Assembly: GCA_963735005.1 (NCBI GenBank) | Contig: CAVTJA010000008.1 | Span: 1-64,000 of the forward strand | DNA: 64,000 nt | Source: WTKG01 sp963735005 | GTDB taxonomy: Bacteria > Actinomycetota > Actinomycetes > Actinomycetales > Demequinaceae | Direction of reading: 5' to 3' | Shown here: in pieces, positions 19,465-28,570 of the stretch | How the letters are laid out: every line of letters begins with the position of its first letter | Position numbering within the stretch: position 1 is the stretch's first letter | The notes under the pieces: generated by a model | What the model saw: the letters and a program-made list of their open reading frames with translations, nothing else | What the model was told of the DNA's origin: nothing | The model's database searches: none | Program-made: the position numbers and the translations under genes

Positions 19465-20216
19465 CAGACTGCCAGCTCCGCCGGGAAGTAGCCCTGCAGC
19501 CAGTTGGTGAACCACTGCCACGCGCCGGACACAAGCAGCACGCCCAGGACGATCAGCAACGCGCCGCCCAGCAGCATCAGCGCGCGGCGGCGGCGCTTGA
19601 GCCAACCCAGCACGCGCGGCGTGCGCGACGCGAACAGCGCGAGCAGGATGAACGGCAGCCCCAGGCCCAGCGAGTAGCACGCCGCGAGCACCGCGGCCCT
19701 GACGCCGGAGCCCTCCGTCAGCGCGAGCGCGTACACCGCCGCAAGCGTGGGGCCGATGCAGGGGGTCCAGCCAAGGCCGAAGGTCGCGCCAAGCAGCGGC
19801 GCACCCCACAGGCCGGCGCGCGGCGACATGTGCACCCGCCGCTCGGCCTGCATGAACGGCACGGACCCCATGAACACCATGCCCATGATGATCACCACGG
19901 CGCCCAGCACCCGCAGGATCCAGTTCGCGTTGGTGACGAGTGCGACTCCCACGGAGCCCACCGCGAACCCGGCGACGATGAACACCGCGGCGAACCCCGC
20001 CACGAACAGGACCGCGCCCAGCACGAGGCGCGGGCGGGACGCCCGCGCGGAGTCCGCTCCCGCGAGTCCCGACACGTAGCCCAGGTATCCGGGCACCAGG
20101 GGCACCACGCACGGCGACGCGAAGGACACGAGCCCCGCGAGGATCGCGATGGGAATCGCCGCGATCAGGGAGCCAGACAGCACAGTCTGGGACAGCGACG
20201 ACGCCGCGACCGTCAC
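19464..20216 (-). CDS. ccdA: Thiol-disulfide electron carrier CcdA
   Basis: A 250-residue, six-span membrane protein that passes electrons from cytoplasmic thioredoxin to extracytoplasmic ResA. The two redox cysteines are in view: C36 in SFASPCVVPLVPGYLGY and C153 in GLGWTPCIGPTL, both in Pro-kinked membrane helices as in the family. The GTG start at 20216 overlaps the stop of the thioredoxin gene (GTGA). Length and motifs match Mycobacterium CcdA, and the neighbours are its functional partners on both sides. Confidence 0.95.
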   Translation of the reverse strand: MTVAASSLSQTVLSGSLIAAIPIAILAGLVSFASPCVVPLVPGYLGYVSGLAGADSARASRPRLVLGAVLFVAGFAAVFIVAGFAVGSVGVALVTNANWILRVLGAVVIIMGMVFMGSVPFMQAERRVHMSPRAGLWGAPLLGATFGLGWTPCIGPTLAAVYALALTEGSGVRAAVLAACYSLGLGLPFILLALFASRTPRVLGWLKRRRRALMLLGGALLIVLGVLLVSGAWQWFTNWLQGYFPAELAV

Positions 20217-20776
20217 TCCGCCTCCAGCCCGTCCACGATCGCGCCAAGCACCGCGGCGTCCGCGAGCCCGATGATGCGCGCCGCCACCCTGCCGTCACGG
20301 TCGAGCACCAGCGTGGTCGGCACCGCGTTAAGCGCTACGAGCCCCTGCAGCGACGCGATGGCGCGGCCGTCCGCGTCGTCGATCGACGGGAACGTCACGT
20401 CAAAGGTGCGCTGGAAAGCCTGGGCCGCCCCGGCATCGTCCCGGGAGTTGATGCCCACCACGCGCACGCCGTCGCGCGCGTCGATCGCGACCAGCCGCGG
20501 GGCCTCGGCCCGGCACGGCGGGCACGCGGCGTACCACGTAGTGACCACGACCACCTCGCCGCGCAGATCCGCGAGCGATAACTCGTCCCCGGCGTAGGTG
20601 GTGCCAGCGACCTCCACGGCGTCGCTGCGGTCCGCGGGGGCCCACTCGGTGACCGTGCCGTCGCCGCTCACGTAGCCGGGGTTGGCGTAATCCTGCGTGG
20701 GCGTGCACGCGGCCAGCAGCAGAGCCGCCGCCAGCCCGAGCGCGACCGCCGCGCGCCTCGCCGCAGCGCCCGTCAC
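20213..20776 (-). CDS. resA: TlpA/ResA-family thioredoxin lipoprotein
   Basis: A 187-residue lipoprotein. The lipobox LLLAAC places the modified cysteine at C24. The thioredoxin domain follows, with active site WYAACPPCRAE (C84 and C87) and the cis-Pro region NAVPTTLVLD. It should reduce the CXXCH cysteines of apocytochrome c on the outer face before heme attachment, using electrons from CcdA. I chose the GTG at 20776 because it overlaps the preceding stop (GTGA) and gives a proper signal peptide; the longer frame upstream runs through the phosphatase gene. Confidence 0.9.
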   Translation of the reverse strand: MTGAAARRAAVALGLAAALLLAACTPTQDYANPGYVSGDGTVTEWAPADRSDAVEVAGTTYAGDELSLADLRGEVVVVTTWYAACPPCRAEAPRLVAIDARDGVRVVGINSRDDAGAAQAFQRTFDVTFPSIDDADGRAIASLQGLVALNAVPTTLVLDRDGRVAARIIGLADAAVLGAIVDGLEAE

Positions 20777-21390
20777 TTGGGAACCTCGACGTGAGCCGCG
20801 GGCTGCGCGTAGCCGTGGAGCGCGACCTCGCCCCCGGTGACGTCGAGCGAGGTGATCGACGCGAGCGCGCAGTCGCGCGAACGTGGGTCGTGCAGGAACG
20901 GCCGGCCCTCGACGGACAGCCGCGTCACCCAGATGGGCAGCTGGTGGCTCACGAGCACCGTCTCGCGGTCGCCCACCGCCGCCGCGGCGTCGCGCACGGC
21001 GGCGAGCATGCGGTCGCGCTGGTCCACGTACGGTTCGCCCCACGACGGCCGCCACGGGTTGCGCAGCCGCCACCAGTTGCGCGGGTGCAGGTAGTAGCCA
21101 GGGCCGCCGATGCGCTGGCCGGCGAAGTCATTGTCCGCCTCGATCAGGCGGTCGTCGGTGTCGACGGCAACCCCGAAGGCCTCGGCGATGGGGGCGGCTG
21201 TCTGCTGCGCCCGCAACAGCGGCGACGCGACCACCCGCGCGACGTCCGCCCCTGACTCAACCAGATACTCGGCGGCCACCCGCGCCATCTGCTGCCCAGC
21301 GTCGGACAGCCGGAACTCGGGGAGGCGTCCGTAGAGGATTCCGTCGGGATTGTGCACGTGGCCGTGACGGAGCAGGTGGACGATCGCCAT
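20773..21390 (-). CDS. Histidine phosphatase (phosphoglycerate mutase-like)
   Basis: A 205-residue branch-1 histidine phosphatase. The N-terminal RHG motif (R8-H9-G10 in HLLRHGHVHNPDG) holds the nucleophilic histidine, and the second catalytic histidine is in ETVLVSHQLPIWV. Members with this length at this locus in actinobacteria (compare Mycobacterium Rv0525) have unknown substrates and are not glycolytic mutases. It is the first gene of the cytochrome c maturation operon, overlapping resA by 4 bases. Its role in the operon is not apparent from sequence. Confidence 0.85.
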   Translation of the reverse strand: MAIVHLLRHGHVHNPDGILYGRLPEFRLSDAGQQMARVAAEYLVESGADVARVVASPLLRAQQTAAPIAEAFGVAVDTDDRLIEADNDFAGQRIGGPGYYLHPRNWWRLRNPWRPSWGEPYVDQRDRMLAAVRDAAAAVGDRETVLVSHQLPIWVTRLSVEGRPFLHDPRSRDCALASITSLDVTGGEVALHGYAQPAAHVEVPK

Positions 21391-21407
21391 TGCCCCATTG
21401 TCACAGG

Positions 21408-21644
21408 TCAGGAGAGTGCGCCGCGCAACCTGTCCTCGTCGATGGTCCAGAAGCCGATCTGTTCGCCGTCCACAAGTACCACCGGCACCATCTCCCCGTA
21501 CTTCTTCTTGAGGGCCGGCACGGTGTCAATGTCGACCATCTGCCACGGCACCTTGTATTCGGCGCACACCGCTTCGACGATCACCTTCGCTTCGTCGCAA
21601 AGGTGGCAATTCTGCCTGGTCATGAAAAGGACGCGTTCAGTCAC
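21408..21644 (-). CDS. Glutaredoxin-like protein (DUF836 type)
   Basis: A 78-residue thioredoxin-fold protein with the redox motif NCHLCDEAK (C13 and C16) and the conserved cis-Pro segment EMVPVVLVDGEQIG. It starts with GTG. Homologs next to HAD phosphatase and cytochrome c genes are a conserved actinobacterial feature (Mycobacterium Rv0508). It probably reduces protein disulfides or mixed thiols in the cytoplasm; the partner is unknown. It is divergent from the HAD gene, with a 50-base shared upstream region. Confidence 0.85.
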   Translation of the reverse strand: MTERVLFMTRQNCHLCDEAKVIVEAVCAEYKVPWQMVDIDTVPALKKKYGEMVPVVLVDGEQIGFWTIDEDRLRGALS

Positions 21645-21694
21645 GACACCAGGATACGCACTCCGGCAGGTGCCACCGTGGGTATGGTGTCCAC

Positions 21695-22514
21695 GTGAAC
21701 CCGACCCCGAAGTCGGGCGCGCGTGCCGGCGCGGTGGCTGCGTTCTTCGACGTAGACAACACCATTATTCGTGGCGCGAGCGCCTTCCATATCGCCCGTG
21801 GCCTGCACCGGCGAGGCTACTTCGGGACCCGCGACATCATCCGCTTCGCGTGGGAGCAACTGAAGTACATGGTGTTCGGCGAATCCCACGACCAGATAGA
21901 CGCGATCCGCACCAAGGGGCTCTCCATCATCGAGGGCTGGTCCGTCGCAGAGATGGCGTCGATCGGCGAAGAGATCTACGACGAGGTGCTCGCCCTGCGC
22001 ATCTTCCCCGGCACCAAGGCCCTGCTCGACGAGCACCTCGCGCAAGGGCACGAGGTCTGGGTGATCACCGCCTCGCCCGCCGAGATCGGCAGCCTGATCG
22101 CGCGGCGCCTGGGAGCGACCGGCGGGCTCGGCACGATCGCGGCTCAGAAGCGCGGCTTCTACACCGGCGAGCTCGTGGGCGACCTGATGCACGGCAAGAA
22201 CAAGGCGAAGGCGGCGGCAAACGCTCGCGGACGAGCGGGGACTCGACCTTGCCGAATGCTTCGCCTACGGCGACTCGCTCAACGACGTGCACATCCTCAG
22301 CTCCGTCGGCAACCCGTGCGCGATCAACCCCGAGCCGCGGCTACGCAGGCTCGCCAAGAAGCGCGGATGGCGCATCGAAGACTTCCGGGGCAAGCGCGGC
22401 GACGGTCGGCGGAGCATCGCTCAACTGACGTGGGCCGGCGCGCTGTGGGCGTTCCTCGCCACACTGCGCGGCATCAAGCGCGCGGTCTTCGCGTTGTTCA
22501 AGCGCAGCAAGTAG
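21695..22514 (+). CDS. HAD-IB (SerB-like) phosphatase, frameshifted
   Basis: A haloacid-dehalogenase-family phosphatase of the SerB/CicA group, about 272 residues when the shift is repaired. Motif I is FFDVDNTI (D19 and D21), motif II is the threonine in VWVITASP, and motif III is FAYGDSLNDVHIL, with the lysine in the preceding HGKNKAKA segment. The C-terminal about 40 residues are basic and hydrophobic, possibly a membrane anchor. The reading frame advances by one base at an AAA run near 22218, and everything after it, including motif III, is in the new frame. The similar Mycobacterium protein (SerB1, Rv0505c) has the same neighbours. The substrate is unproven; phosphoserine or a lysophospholipid are options. 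Confidence 0.85.
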
Positions 22515-22532
22515 CCGCGCCCGACGTGGGCG

Positions 22533-22631
22533 CTACTTCTTGTTGCGGCGCTGGTGGCGCGTCTTGCGAAGGAGCTTGCGGTGCTTCTTCTTCGACATGC
22601 GCTTGCGACGCTTCTTAATGACGGAACCCAC
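22533..22631 (-). CDS. Small ribosomal subunit protein bS22
   Basis: A 32-residue, extremely basic peptide (MGSVIKKRRKRMSKKKHRKL and so on, ending in NKK). It matches the AURKAIP1/COX24-domain protein found as bS22 in mycobacterial ribosomes (Rv0500B). It begins with GTG at 22631. It is too short for most gene finders. It lies between the HAD phosphatase (convergent) and the helix-turn-helix gene, the same order as in Mycobacterium. Confidence 0.92.
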   Translation of the reverse strand: MGSVIKKRRKRMSKKKHRKLLRKTRHQRRNKK

Positions 22632-22712
22632 GGGACCTCATTCGTGTTGCCGGTGACGGCGTGATGGACGGTGAAACGTGCGCAGCGAACAACCCGCCGC
22701 GCAGACGAGGCC

Positions 22713-22952
22713 TTAGCCTACCGCGCCTGCGGGGGTCTCGCCGTCGCTGGTGTGGATGCCGCCCTCGATCGTGGCGTTCTCCATGAAAACTTCGACCGCC
22801 TGCTGCGGAACCCGGAACGAGCGCCCGAAGCGCACCGCGGGTAGTTCGCCTGCGTGAACCCAGCGGTAGACCGTCATCCGGGAGACGCGCAGCATGTCCG
22901 CCACCTCGGCCACAGTCAGGAAGACCGTACGAGGGGAACTGCTGTCTGCCAT
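22713..22952 (-). CDS. Excisionase/BldC-type helix-turn-helix protein
   Basis: A 79-residue DNA-binding protein with one winged helix of the MerR/excisionase type (FLTVAEVADMLRVSRMTVYR followed by WVHAGELPAVRFGRSFRVP). It matches the actinobacterial family represented by Mycobacterium Rv0500A, next to bS22 in both genomes. There is no effector domain, so it likely binds as a dimer or filament like BldC. The target is unknown. The ATG has neighbouring context suited to initiation. Confidence 0.88.
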   Translation of the reverse strand: MADSSSPRTVFLTVAEVADMLRVSRMTVYRWVHAGELPAVRFGRSFRVPQQAVEVFMENATIEGGIHTSDGETPAGAVG

Positions 22953-23123
22953 GGCACGTCCATCCGTTGAAGTAACTACCGGGAGTATCGGTCTGATCCG
23001 CCCCCCACCTTAGAGGCAGTTGTGACGGAAGTGAAGTGGAGATGTCACGTTTGCCCGGTCCAATGCCGATAATCATCAATGGCAATGTAGTCACAGGGCG
23101 TCATCCGCCCACAAGGGAGCGAG

Positions 23124-24509
23124 ATGGAACGGCTGCGGCTTGCGCTTGCCGCCGCGCGTGAAGGGTGGAACGACTTCGCCCTCCGCTCGCCGGCGCGGCT
23201 CGTGCTCGTCGCTTTCGCGAGCGTGATCATGGTCGTCACGCTGCTTCTCTACCAACCCGCCGCCAGCGCGAGCGGCCAGCGACTTGGCTTCATCGACGCC
23301 CTCTTCACCGCGACATCGGCGGTGTGCGTGACGGGACTGACGGTCGTGGACACCGGCAACGACCTGTCCACCTTCGGCCAGGCGGTGGTGCTGGTAGGCA
23401 TCAAGGTTGGCGGCCTTGGAATCATGACGCTCGCCGCGCTGCTTGGCATGGCCGTCTCCCGCCGCCTTGGCCTCACCCAGCGGATGCTCGCCGCAGAGGA
23501 GAGCCGCGCGTCGGGCCTTGGCGACGTGCGCAGCCACCTCAAGGCGATCATCGTCATCTCGGCGATCGTGGAGATCACCCTGACGGCGATCATGTTCCCG
23601 CGCTTCCTGAGCCACGGCATGGACGCGGGCAAGGCCCTGTGGCACTCGCTGTTCTACGCGGTGTCCGCCTTCAACAACGCCGGCTTTGTGCCCGCCTCCG
23701 ATGGCCTCATCCCGTTCGTCTCCGACGCCTGGATTCTGGTTCCCGTCGCGCTCGGCGTGCTGATCGGGTCGCTGGGATTCCCCGTGTACATCGCGCTCAT
23801 CCGCGGCTGGCGCCACCCCCGCAGGTGGCCGCTGCACACCAAGATCACGCTCACCACAACCGCCATACTGATGGCCACGTCAGCGCTGCTCGTCGGCATC
23901 TTCGAGTGGTCAAACGCCAGCACCGTGGGCGGGCTCCCCACTGGGTCCAAGCTCCTCAACCTGTTCTTCATCTCCGTCAACCAGCGCTCCGGAGGATTCG
24001 CGACCTTCCCGCTTGGCAACACCCACGAGCACACCTGGCTACTGGAGGACGTGCTGATGTTCATCGGCGGCGGCTCCGGCGGCACGGCCGGCGGAATCAG
24101 GGTGACGACGCTGGCCGTCATCATCCTGGCGATCGTCGCCGAGGTGCGCGGCCGGCGCGACGTCGAGGCCTTCGGCAAGCGGATCGGCACCGAGAGCGTG
24201 CGCGTGGCCGTGTCCGTCATGATGTTCGGCCTCATCGCTGTGATCGTCGGCACGGCCGTCGTCCTGCTGCAGACGCAGAACGACCCGTTCTTCTCCCTTG
24301 ACCGCGTGCTGTACGACGTCGTGTCCGCGTACGCGACCTGCGGGCTGTCCACCGGTGTGGCCGGCGCGGCCCCAGACTCCGCGAAGCTGACGTTGACCGT
24401 CCTGATGTTCCTTGGCAGGGTCGGCTCCATGACCCTCGCCGCCGCGCTAGCGTTGAACAAGCAACGCCGCGTGATCCGATACCCGTCAGAAAGGCCGATC
24501 ATTGGCTGA
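23124..24509 (+). CDS. TrkH/KtrB-family potassium transporter subunit
   Basis: A 461-residue membrane pore with the fourfold pore-loop architecture of the Trk/Ktr family. The filter-like segments are SAVCVTGLTV (near 62), SAFNNAGFVP (near 185), NQRSGGFATF (near 290) and SAYATCGLSTG (near 405), each with the expected glycine. It begins with ATG after GGGAGCGAG. It overlaps the TrkA-like gene by 8 bases, so both subunits are made together. Expected role: Na- or H-coupled K uptake, gated by the cytoplasmic RCK ring. Confidence 0.93.
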   Translation: MERLRLALAAAREGWNDFALRSPARLVLVAFASVIMVVTLLLYQPAASASGQRLGFIDALFTATSAVCVTGLTVVDTGNDLSTFGQAVVLVGIKVGGLGIMTLAALLGMAVSRRLGLTQRMLAAEESRASGLGDVRSHLKAIIVISAIVEITLTAIMFPRFLSHGMDAGKALWHSLFYAVSAFNNAGFVPASDGLIPFVSDAWILVPVALGVLIGSLGFPVYIALIRGWRHPRRWPLHTKITLTTTAILMATSALLVGIFEWSNASTVGGLPTGSKLLNLFFISVNQRSGGFATFPLGNTHEHTWLLEDVLMFIGGGSGGTAGGIRVTTLAVIILAIVAEVRGRRDVEAFGKRIGTESVRVAVSVMMFGLIAVIVGTAVVLLQTQNDPFFSLDRVLYDVVSAYATCGLSTGVAGAAPDSAKLTLTVLMFLGRVGSMTLAAALALNKQRRVIRYPSERPIIG

Positions 24510-25164
24510 CAACGACAAGCACGTAGGCGTCCTCGTCATCGGACTCGGGCGCTTTGGCTCCGCGCTCGCCGACACGCTCGACAACCTCGACGTCGAGGTG
24601 CTCGCTGTCGAGCGCGACGCCGCCCTGGTCGAGCGCTGGTCCCGCCGCCTACCGGTGGTCGAGGCCGACGCATCGGACCCGCGCGCGCTGGAGCAGATCG
24701 GCGCCAAGGACTTCAGCGCCGCCGTGGTGGGCGTGGGCACCTCGCTCGAGGCGTCCGTGCTGATCACCGGAAACCTGGTTGACGTGGGCATCCCCGAAAT
24801 CTGGGCCAAGGCCATCTCCGTGGAGCACGAGCGCATCCTCAAGCGCATCGGTGCGCACCACGTGGTGCTCCCCGAGTCCGAGTCGGGCGCGCGGATCGCT
24901 CACATCGTGGGCGGCAAGATGCTCGACTACATCGAGGTCGAGGACGGCTTCACCATGGCAAAGATGGTGCCGCCGCTCGAGACCCACGGCTTCACGCTCG
25001 GCGAGCTCGGGCTCCAGGAGAAGTACGGCATCCGGGTGATCGGCACCAAGTCGCCCGGCGAGGACTTCGAGTACGCCACGTCCGAGACCCGCGTGGGCAA
25101 AGACGACTTCCTGCTGGTCGCCGGCGAGGGCGAGCTGCTGGACCGGTTCGCCCAGCGCCCCTAG
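24502..25164 (+). CDS. TrkA/KtrA-family RCK regulatory subunit
   Basis: A 220-residue cytoplasmic protein with one RCK-N Rossmann domain (VLVIGLGRFGSALAD) and one RCK-C domain. It has the single-unit size of KtrA rather than the double TrkA. It should bind ATP/ADP or NAD(H) and gate the upstream transporter as an octameric ring. It starts with TTG inside the end of the transporter gene (TTGGCTGA, 8-base overlap). Its stop abuts the stop of the next, convergent gene (TAGCTA). Confidence 0.92.
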   Translation: MADNDKHVGVLVIGLGRFGSALADTLDNLDVEVLAVERDAALVERWSRRLPVVEADASDPRALEQIGAKDFSAAVVGVGTSLEASVLITGNLVDVGIPEIWAKAISVEHERILKRIGAHHVVLPESESGARIAHIVGGKMLDYIEVEDGFTMAKMVPPLETHGFTLGELGLQEKYGIRVIGTKSPGEDFEYATSETRVGKDDFLLVAGEGELLDRFAQRP

Positions 25165-25719
25165 CTAGGGCCTCAGGACTTCGCGGGGCGTGCCTTCGCA
25201 CGTGCCGTTGTGGGCGATGCTCGCGGAAGACGCGCCGTTCTTGATTTCGAGGCAGTGGCCGCCGCCGTCCTTCACGAAGAAATTGATCGTCGGGTTTGAG
25301 GACTCCGCCTTGATGGGCTCGCCTGCCACGTAGTAATACTCACCATCGAAGCCGATGTTGATGATGAACTTGCCGGGGTGGCTCGCGTTGAACCTGTCGA
25401 CGGCGCGGTCGACGTTCGCGACGTCATGGCCAGCGGCGCCGCCGTACTTGAAGACGATGCGGCCACCATCAAAGTTCGCGGCCACGTAGACGCCCCCAGC
25501 CACCGTCAACGCCAACCAGACGGCGCTCCAGATGGTCGCGAACATCGCCATGCCGCGGTTTGTCGCCTGGCCGCGCTTCGCAGCGCCAAGGCCGAGGATC
25601 CCGAAGATCAGGCCCAGCAGCTGCAACCCACACACGAGCGACGTGATGAGGCCAGCGATGCCCAACCAGTTCTTGGACTTGTCGGGCGTCTGTGTAGACA
25701 TCCCAGCGGGCACGGTCAT
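25165..25719 (-). CDS. DUF4190-like membrane protein
   Basis: A 184-residue protein with two membrane spans near the N-terminus (WLGIAGLITSLVCGLQLLG, then MFATIWSAVWLALTVAGGV). The short cytoplasmic loop between them is of the DUF4190 kind. An outer C-terminal domain of about 110 residues contains two cysteines that could pair. I chose the ATG at 25719, with AAGGGA 6 bases upstream, over a TTG five codons earlier. The function is unknown. Confidence 0.75.
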   Translation of the reverse strand: MTVPAGMSTQTPDKSKNWLGIAGLITSLVCGLQLLGLIFGILGLGAAKRGQATNRGMAMFATIWSAVWLALTVAGGVYVAANFDGGRIVFKYGGAAGHDVANVDRAVDRFNASHPGKFIINIGFDGEYYYVAGEPIKAESSNPTINFFVKDGGGHCLEIKNGASSASIAHNGTCEGTPREVLRP

Positions 25720-25772
25720 GGCGGATCCCTTCAAACGTGTGGACCCAAACTACCGCCGCTGACACCGCTGCG

Positions 25773-27029
25773 CTAGCGCAGGCCCACGCGCGCCAGGAAC
25801 GCGTTCGCGAAGCGCCCGTTCGGGTCAAGCCGCTCGAAGACGTCGCGCGCGTCGCGCAGCCGCGGGTTCGCGGCGCCAATAGCAGCGTGGCCCATGCGCG
25901 TGACCTTCCCCCAGTGGGGCCGCGGCAAGTAGGGCGCCAGCGCCTCCTCGATGTGAGGCAGCAGCTCCAGGACCTTGTCCATCATGGGCTTCCACGTGAA
26001 GTGAATCGCCAGGGTGTCGCGGCCGTGCGAGCCGGCCAGCCAGGCCTCGTCCGCGGCCACCGTGCGCAGCTCGGTCACGTGCAGCAGCGGCGCAATCCAC
26101 GACCGCATCGACCGCACGGCCTCGATCGCTGGCGCCGCGTCCGCGAGCGGCACAAAGTACTCCGTCTGGATCTCGTTGCCGTTCGACGGCGTGAACGCCA
26201 AGCGGAAGTGCGGCAAGATCTCAAACCACGCCGCCTCCTGCCCCGTATGCGGGGTGAGGGCCGACGGGTCGCCGCCGGCCAGCGTCGTCGTTGAGCCGGG
26301 TTCAATGCGGGCCGCTCCAAACCAGTGTGAGGGCAGCTCGCCGTCGCGCTCGAGGTGCTGCTTGACCCACACCTGCTCGATCGTGGGCTCGTCCCACTGG
26401 GTGAACACGGACACCGAATACGCGGCGCCAAGCACCGCCACCGGGTCCACCAGCAGCGCCTCCCACGGCAGTCCCGAATATACGAATTGCCTCATCCGGT
26501 ATGACGCCACTGTGTCCAGGGTCACGCGGGTAATTACCCCAAAGGCCCCAAGCCCGACGGCCAGCGCCTCGAAGCCGTCGTCCCCGCGCGCCACGCGATG
26601 CAGCTCGCCGTCCGCGCCCACGTATTCCAAGGCCCTTACGGCCGACGACAGGGTCCCGTTTTGCACGCCCGAACCGTGGGTCCCGGCCTGGGTCGCGCCG
26701 CCAATGGAGATGTGGGGAAGGGAGCCGAGATTGTGGAGGGCGCGCCCGCGTTGTTCGAGCCACGGCGCTAGCTCCCCGTAGCGCGTACCAGCGCCCACCG
26801 TCACGGCGCCGGTGGCGCCATCGAGCACGGCGTCGAACGGAATCTGCGTGACGCTCACCAGCGTGCCCTCGGTGTCCGCGAGCGCATTGAAGCTGTGCCG
26901 GGTGCCGAGCGCGCGCACGAGGCCGCCCTCGCGCACCGCGGCGATCACCTCGTCAACGGACCGCGCCTCCACCAGCCGGGCCGCGCCAAACTTATGCGTC
27001 CCTGCCCAAGTCCCGCCCACGTCGGCCAT
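25773..27029 (-). CDS. Alditol oxidase-like FAD oxidoreductase
   Basis: A 418-residue VAO-family flavoenzyme, the same length as Streptomyces coelicolor AldO and alignable from end to end. The FAD-binding domain has LGTRHSFNAL, where H45 corresponds to the histidine that covalently holds FAD in AldO, followed by SLPHISIGGATQAGTHGSGV. The ALO-type C-terminal domain ends in RPHWGKVTRMG and RFANAFL. AldO oxidises the C1 hydroxyl of xylitol or sorbitol to aldehydes with release of hydrogen peroxide; a lactone oxidase is the alternative. It has no signal peptide. A partial copy of its 5' region lies at 29128-29282. Confidence 0.87.
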   Translation of the reverse strand: MADVGGTWAGTHKFGAARLVEARSVDEVIAAVREGGLVRALGTRHSFNALADTEGTLVSVTQIPFDAVLDGATGAVTVGAGTRYGELAPWLEQRGRALHNLGSLPHISIGGATQAGTHGSGVQNGTLSSAVRALEYVGADGELHRVARGDDGFEALAVGLGAFGVITRVTLDTVASYRMRQFVYSGLPWEALLVDPVAVLGAAYSVSVFTQWDEPTIEQVWVKQHLERDGELPSHWFGAARIEPGSTTTLAGGDPSALTPHTGQEAAWFEILPHFRLAFTPSNGNEIQTEYFVPLADAAPAIEAVRSMRSWIAPLLHVTELRTVAADEAWLAGSHGRDTLAIHFTWKPMMDKVLELLPHIEEALAPYLPRPHWGKVTRMGHAAIGAANPRLRDARDVFERLDPNGRFANAFLARVGLR

Positions 27030-27078
27030 AGGGGCATCCTGCCACGAGCCGAACCCACCGGGCAGGGAGTGATGCGAC

Positions 27079-28371
27079 CTAAGGTGCGATGAGCGACCAG
27101 GTTTCGCCGGTGCCGATCTGCGGAGTTGTCGTGGTCACCGCGTCGACATCAATCATCAGGACCGCCGCGCCCGAGTTCACGTCGTAGGTCCATAGGCTCC
27201 CCAACGACGAGAACAGCCCGGTCGTGCCGTGCGCGCCCCAGCAGTTCGTGGCTACCTGTACCGGTGCGTGCAGCCACACGGGCTGGAGGGCGTCGCCACC
27301 CGCGATCGCCGCCGCCTTACTGTCCGCGCGCACGACGAGGATCTCGGCGTTGCCGACAACACAGTTCTTGGCAATATCCGTCACGCCCGAGCCGCCTCCC
27401 GAGCCCGCGAAGTTGGCCGCAAAGCTGTCGATCTGCGCGGGCGTCGCCACCTGCACGGGGGAGCCGCCGGTCGCGTCTAGTTCCCAGGTGGAGATACCAG
27501 CCGGGGTAGAGCACGAGGCAAGCACGGTCGCTCCGCGCCCATTGCCAATGGGATCGCACGACGATGCGGCCGGCGGGAGCGTCATCGGCATGGGCATGTC
27601 GCCCGGCGCTGCCGTCGCAACGAATTCATGCGAGTCGTAGCTGTAGACGACGGCCGTTCCCACCACGTCGGTCGCCCACGTGCCGAACGGCGAGGCCTCG
27701 AAACTGGCATCACTCACGGCGCTGCCGTCGTCGGCGTAAATGCCGTCCACCTGCGCACCAACGCACGCGCCGCGCACGCGCCACGCACCGTCGGAGCGCG
27801 GCTGTACGCGAATGTCAAGGTAGTGCGTTCCGCACGGAAGGAACGCGGCGCCAAGGACGTTGGTGCGCACGTCGAACACGGCCAATGAAAACTCGTCCAT
27901 GCGCATCAGCACCTTGTCCTGGGCGACGTTCCACGCGACCAGGTCGGCACGCTGATCCGCCGTGAATCTTCCGGCCTCGTAGCGAGTGCCGTCGGGGGCA
28001 ATCAAGTACAGGATGCGGTCGCCATACGCCGGATCATGAGACGCGTCGTACGAGCCGGTGTCGAAGAGCGTGAGCACCCAACCGGGGCCAGCAGCGTTGA
28101 GCGCAGCGTCGCCTAGCGCCTGGGCGGACGGGATCCCAGCTCCGGTGGTGACCGGACGCGGGGCCACGGGATCGCTTACCGAGGCGCTCGGCGACGGCGC
28201 TGGCGTGGTCGCCGTCGTCACTGACGGCGCGGCACTGGGCGCGGGCGTCGTCGGGCCTGTGCAGCCCGCGAGAAAGCCGACGAGCAGCGCCGCGGCAGTC
28301 GCGGCCGCAAGGCGCCGTCGCGCCGAGGCGCCCGATCCCGGCCGAGCGAAAGAGTGTCTCGCGTGTTCCAT
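27079..28371 (-). CDS. Putative lipoprotein of unknown function
   Basis: 430 residues. The lipobox LVGFLAGC marks the lipidated cysteine near residue 40, after an Arg-rich n-region. A Pro/Ser/Thr linker follows, then a large beta-rich body with repeated D-G turns and two or three cysteine pairs (FLPCGTHYLD; SSCDPIGNG; KNCVVGNAEI). The pattern suggests a beta-propeller, but no family is recognised. The ATG at 28371 has GGAGAA 6 bases upstream. It is divergent from the next lipoprotein gene, with a 199-base shared promoter region. Confidence 0.75.
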   Translation of the reverse strand: MEHARHSFARPGSGASARRRLAAATAAALLVGFLAGCTGPTTPAPSAAPSVTTATTPAPSPSASVSDPVAPRPVTTGAGIPSAQALGDAALNAAGPGWVLTLFDTGSYDASHDPAYGDRILYLIAPDGTRYEAGRFTADQRADLVAWNVAQDKVLMRMDEFSLAVFDVRTNVLGAAFLPCGTHYLDIRVQPRSDGAWRVRGACVGAQVDGIYADDGSAVSDASFEASPFGTWATDVVGTAVVYSYDSHEFVATAAPGDMPMPMTLPPAASSCDPIGNGRGATVLASCSTPAGISTWELDATGGSPVQVATPAQIDSFAANFAGSGGGSGVTDIAKNCVVGNAEILVVRADSKAAAIAGGDALQPVWLHAPVQVATNCWGAHGTTGLFSSLGSLWTYDVNSGAAVLMIDVDAVTTTTPQIGTGETWSLIAP

Positions 28372-28570
28372 GATCGTTCTCCGTCTCGGTGCCCCGCGCC
28401 ATCGTTCATGTCGAGCAAAGTCCCGCGAGGCGTCGTGGCCCCAGAATAGGCACGCGGCGGGCCAACTGTGCCCCATCGAGCGCGAGTTGACGCGCAGCTG
28501 GCGAGTCCCGGTACTGGGGTTATGGTGGATTGCCACCTGCCGTGAGACCAGCACCGAGAGGATCCAGAGC

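Noticed and set aside
17896..20298. A possible ResB fused at its N-terminus to another 278 residues
   Set aside because: The extra part overlaps ccdA in another frame and is Arg/Gly-rich nonsense; the ATG at 19464 in the TGATG junction is the real start.
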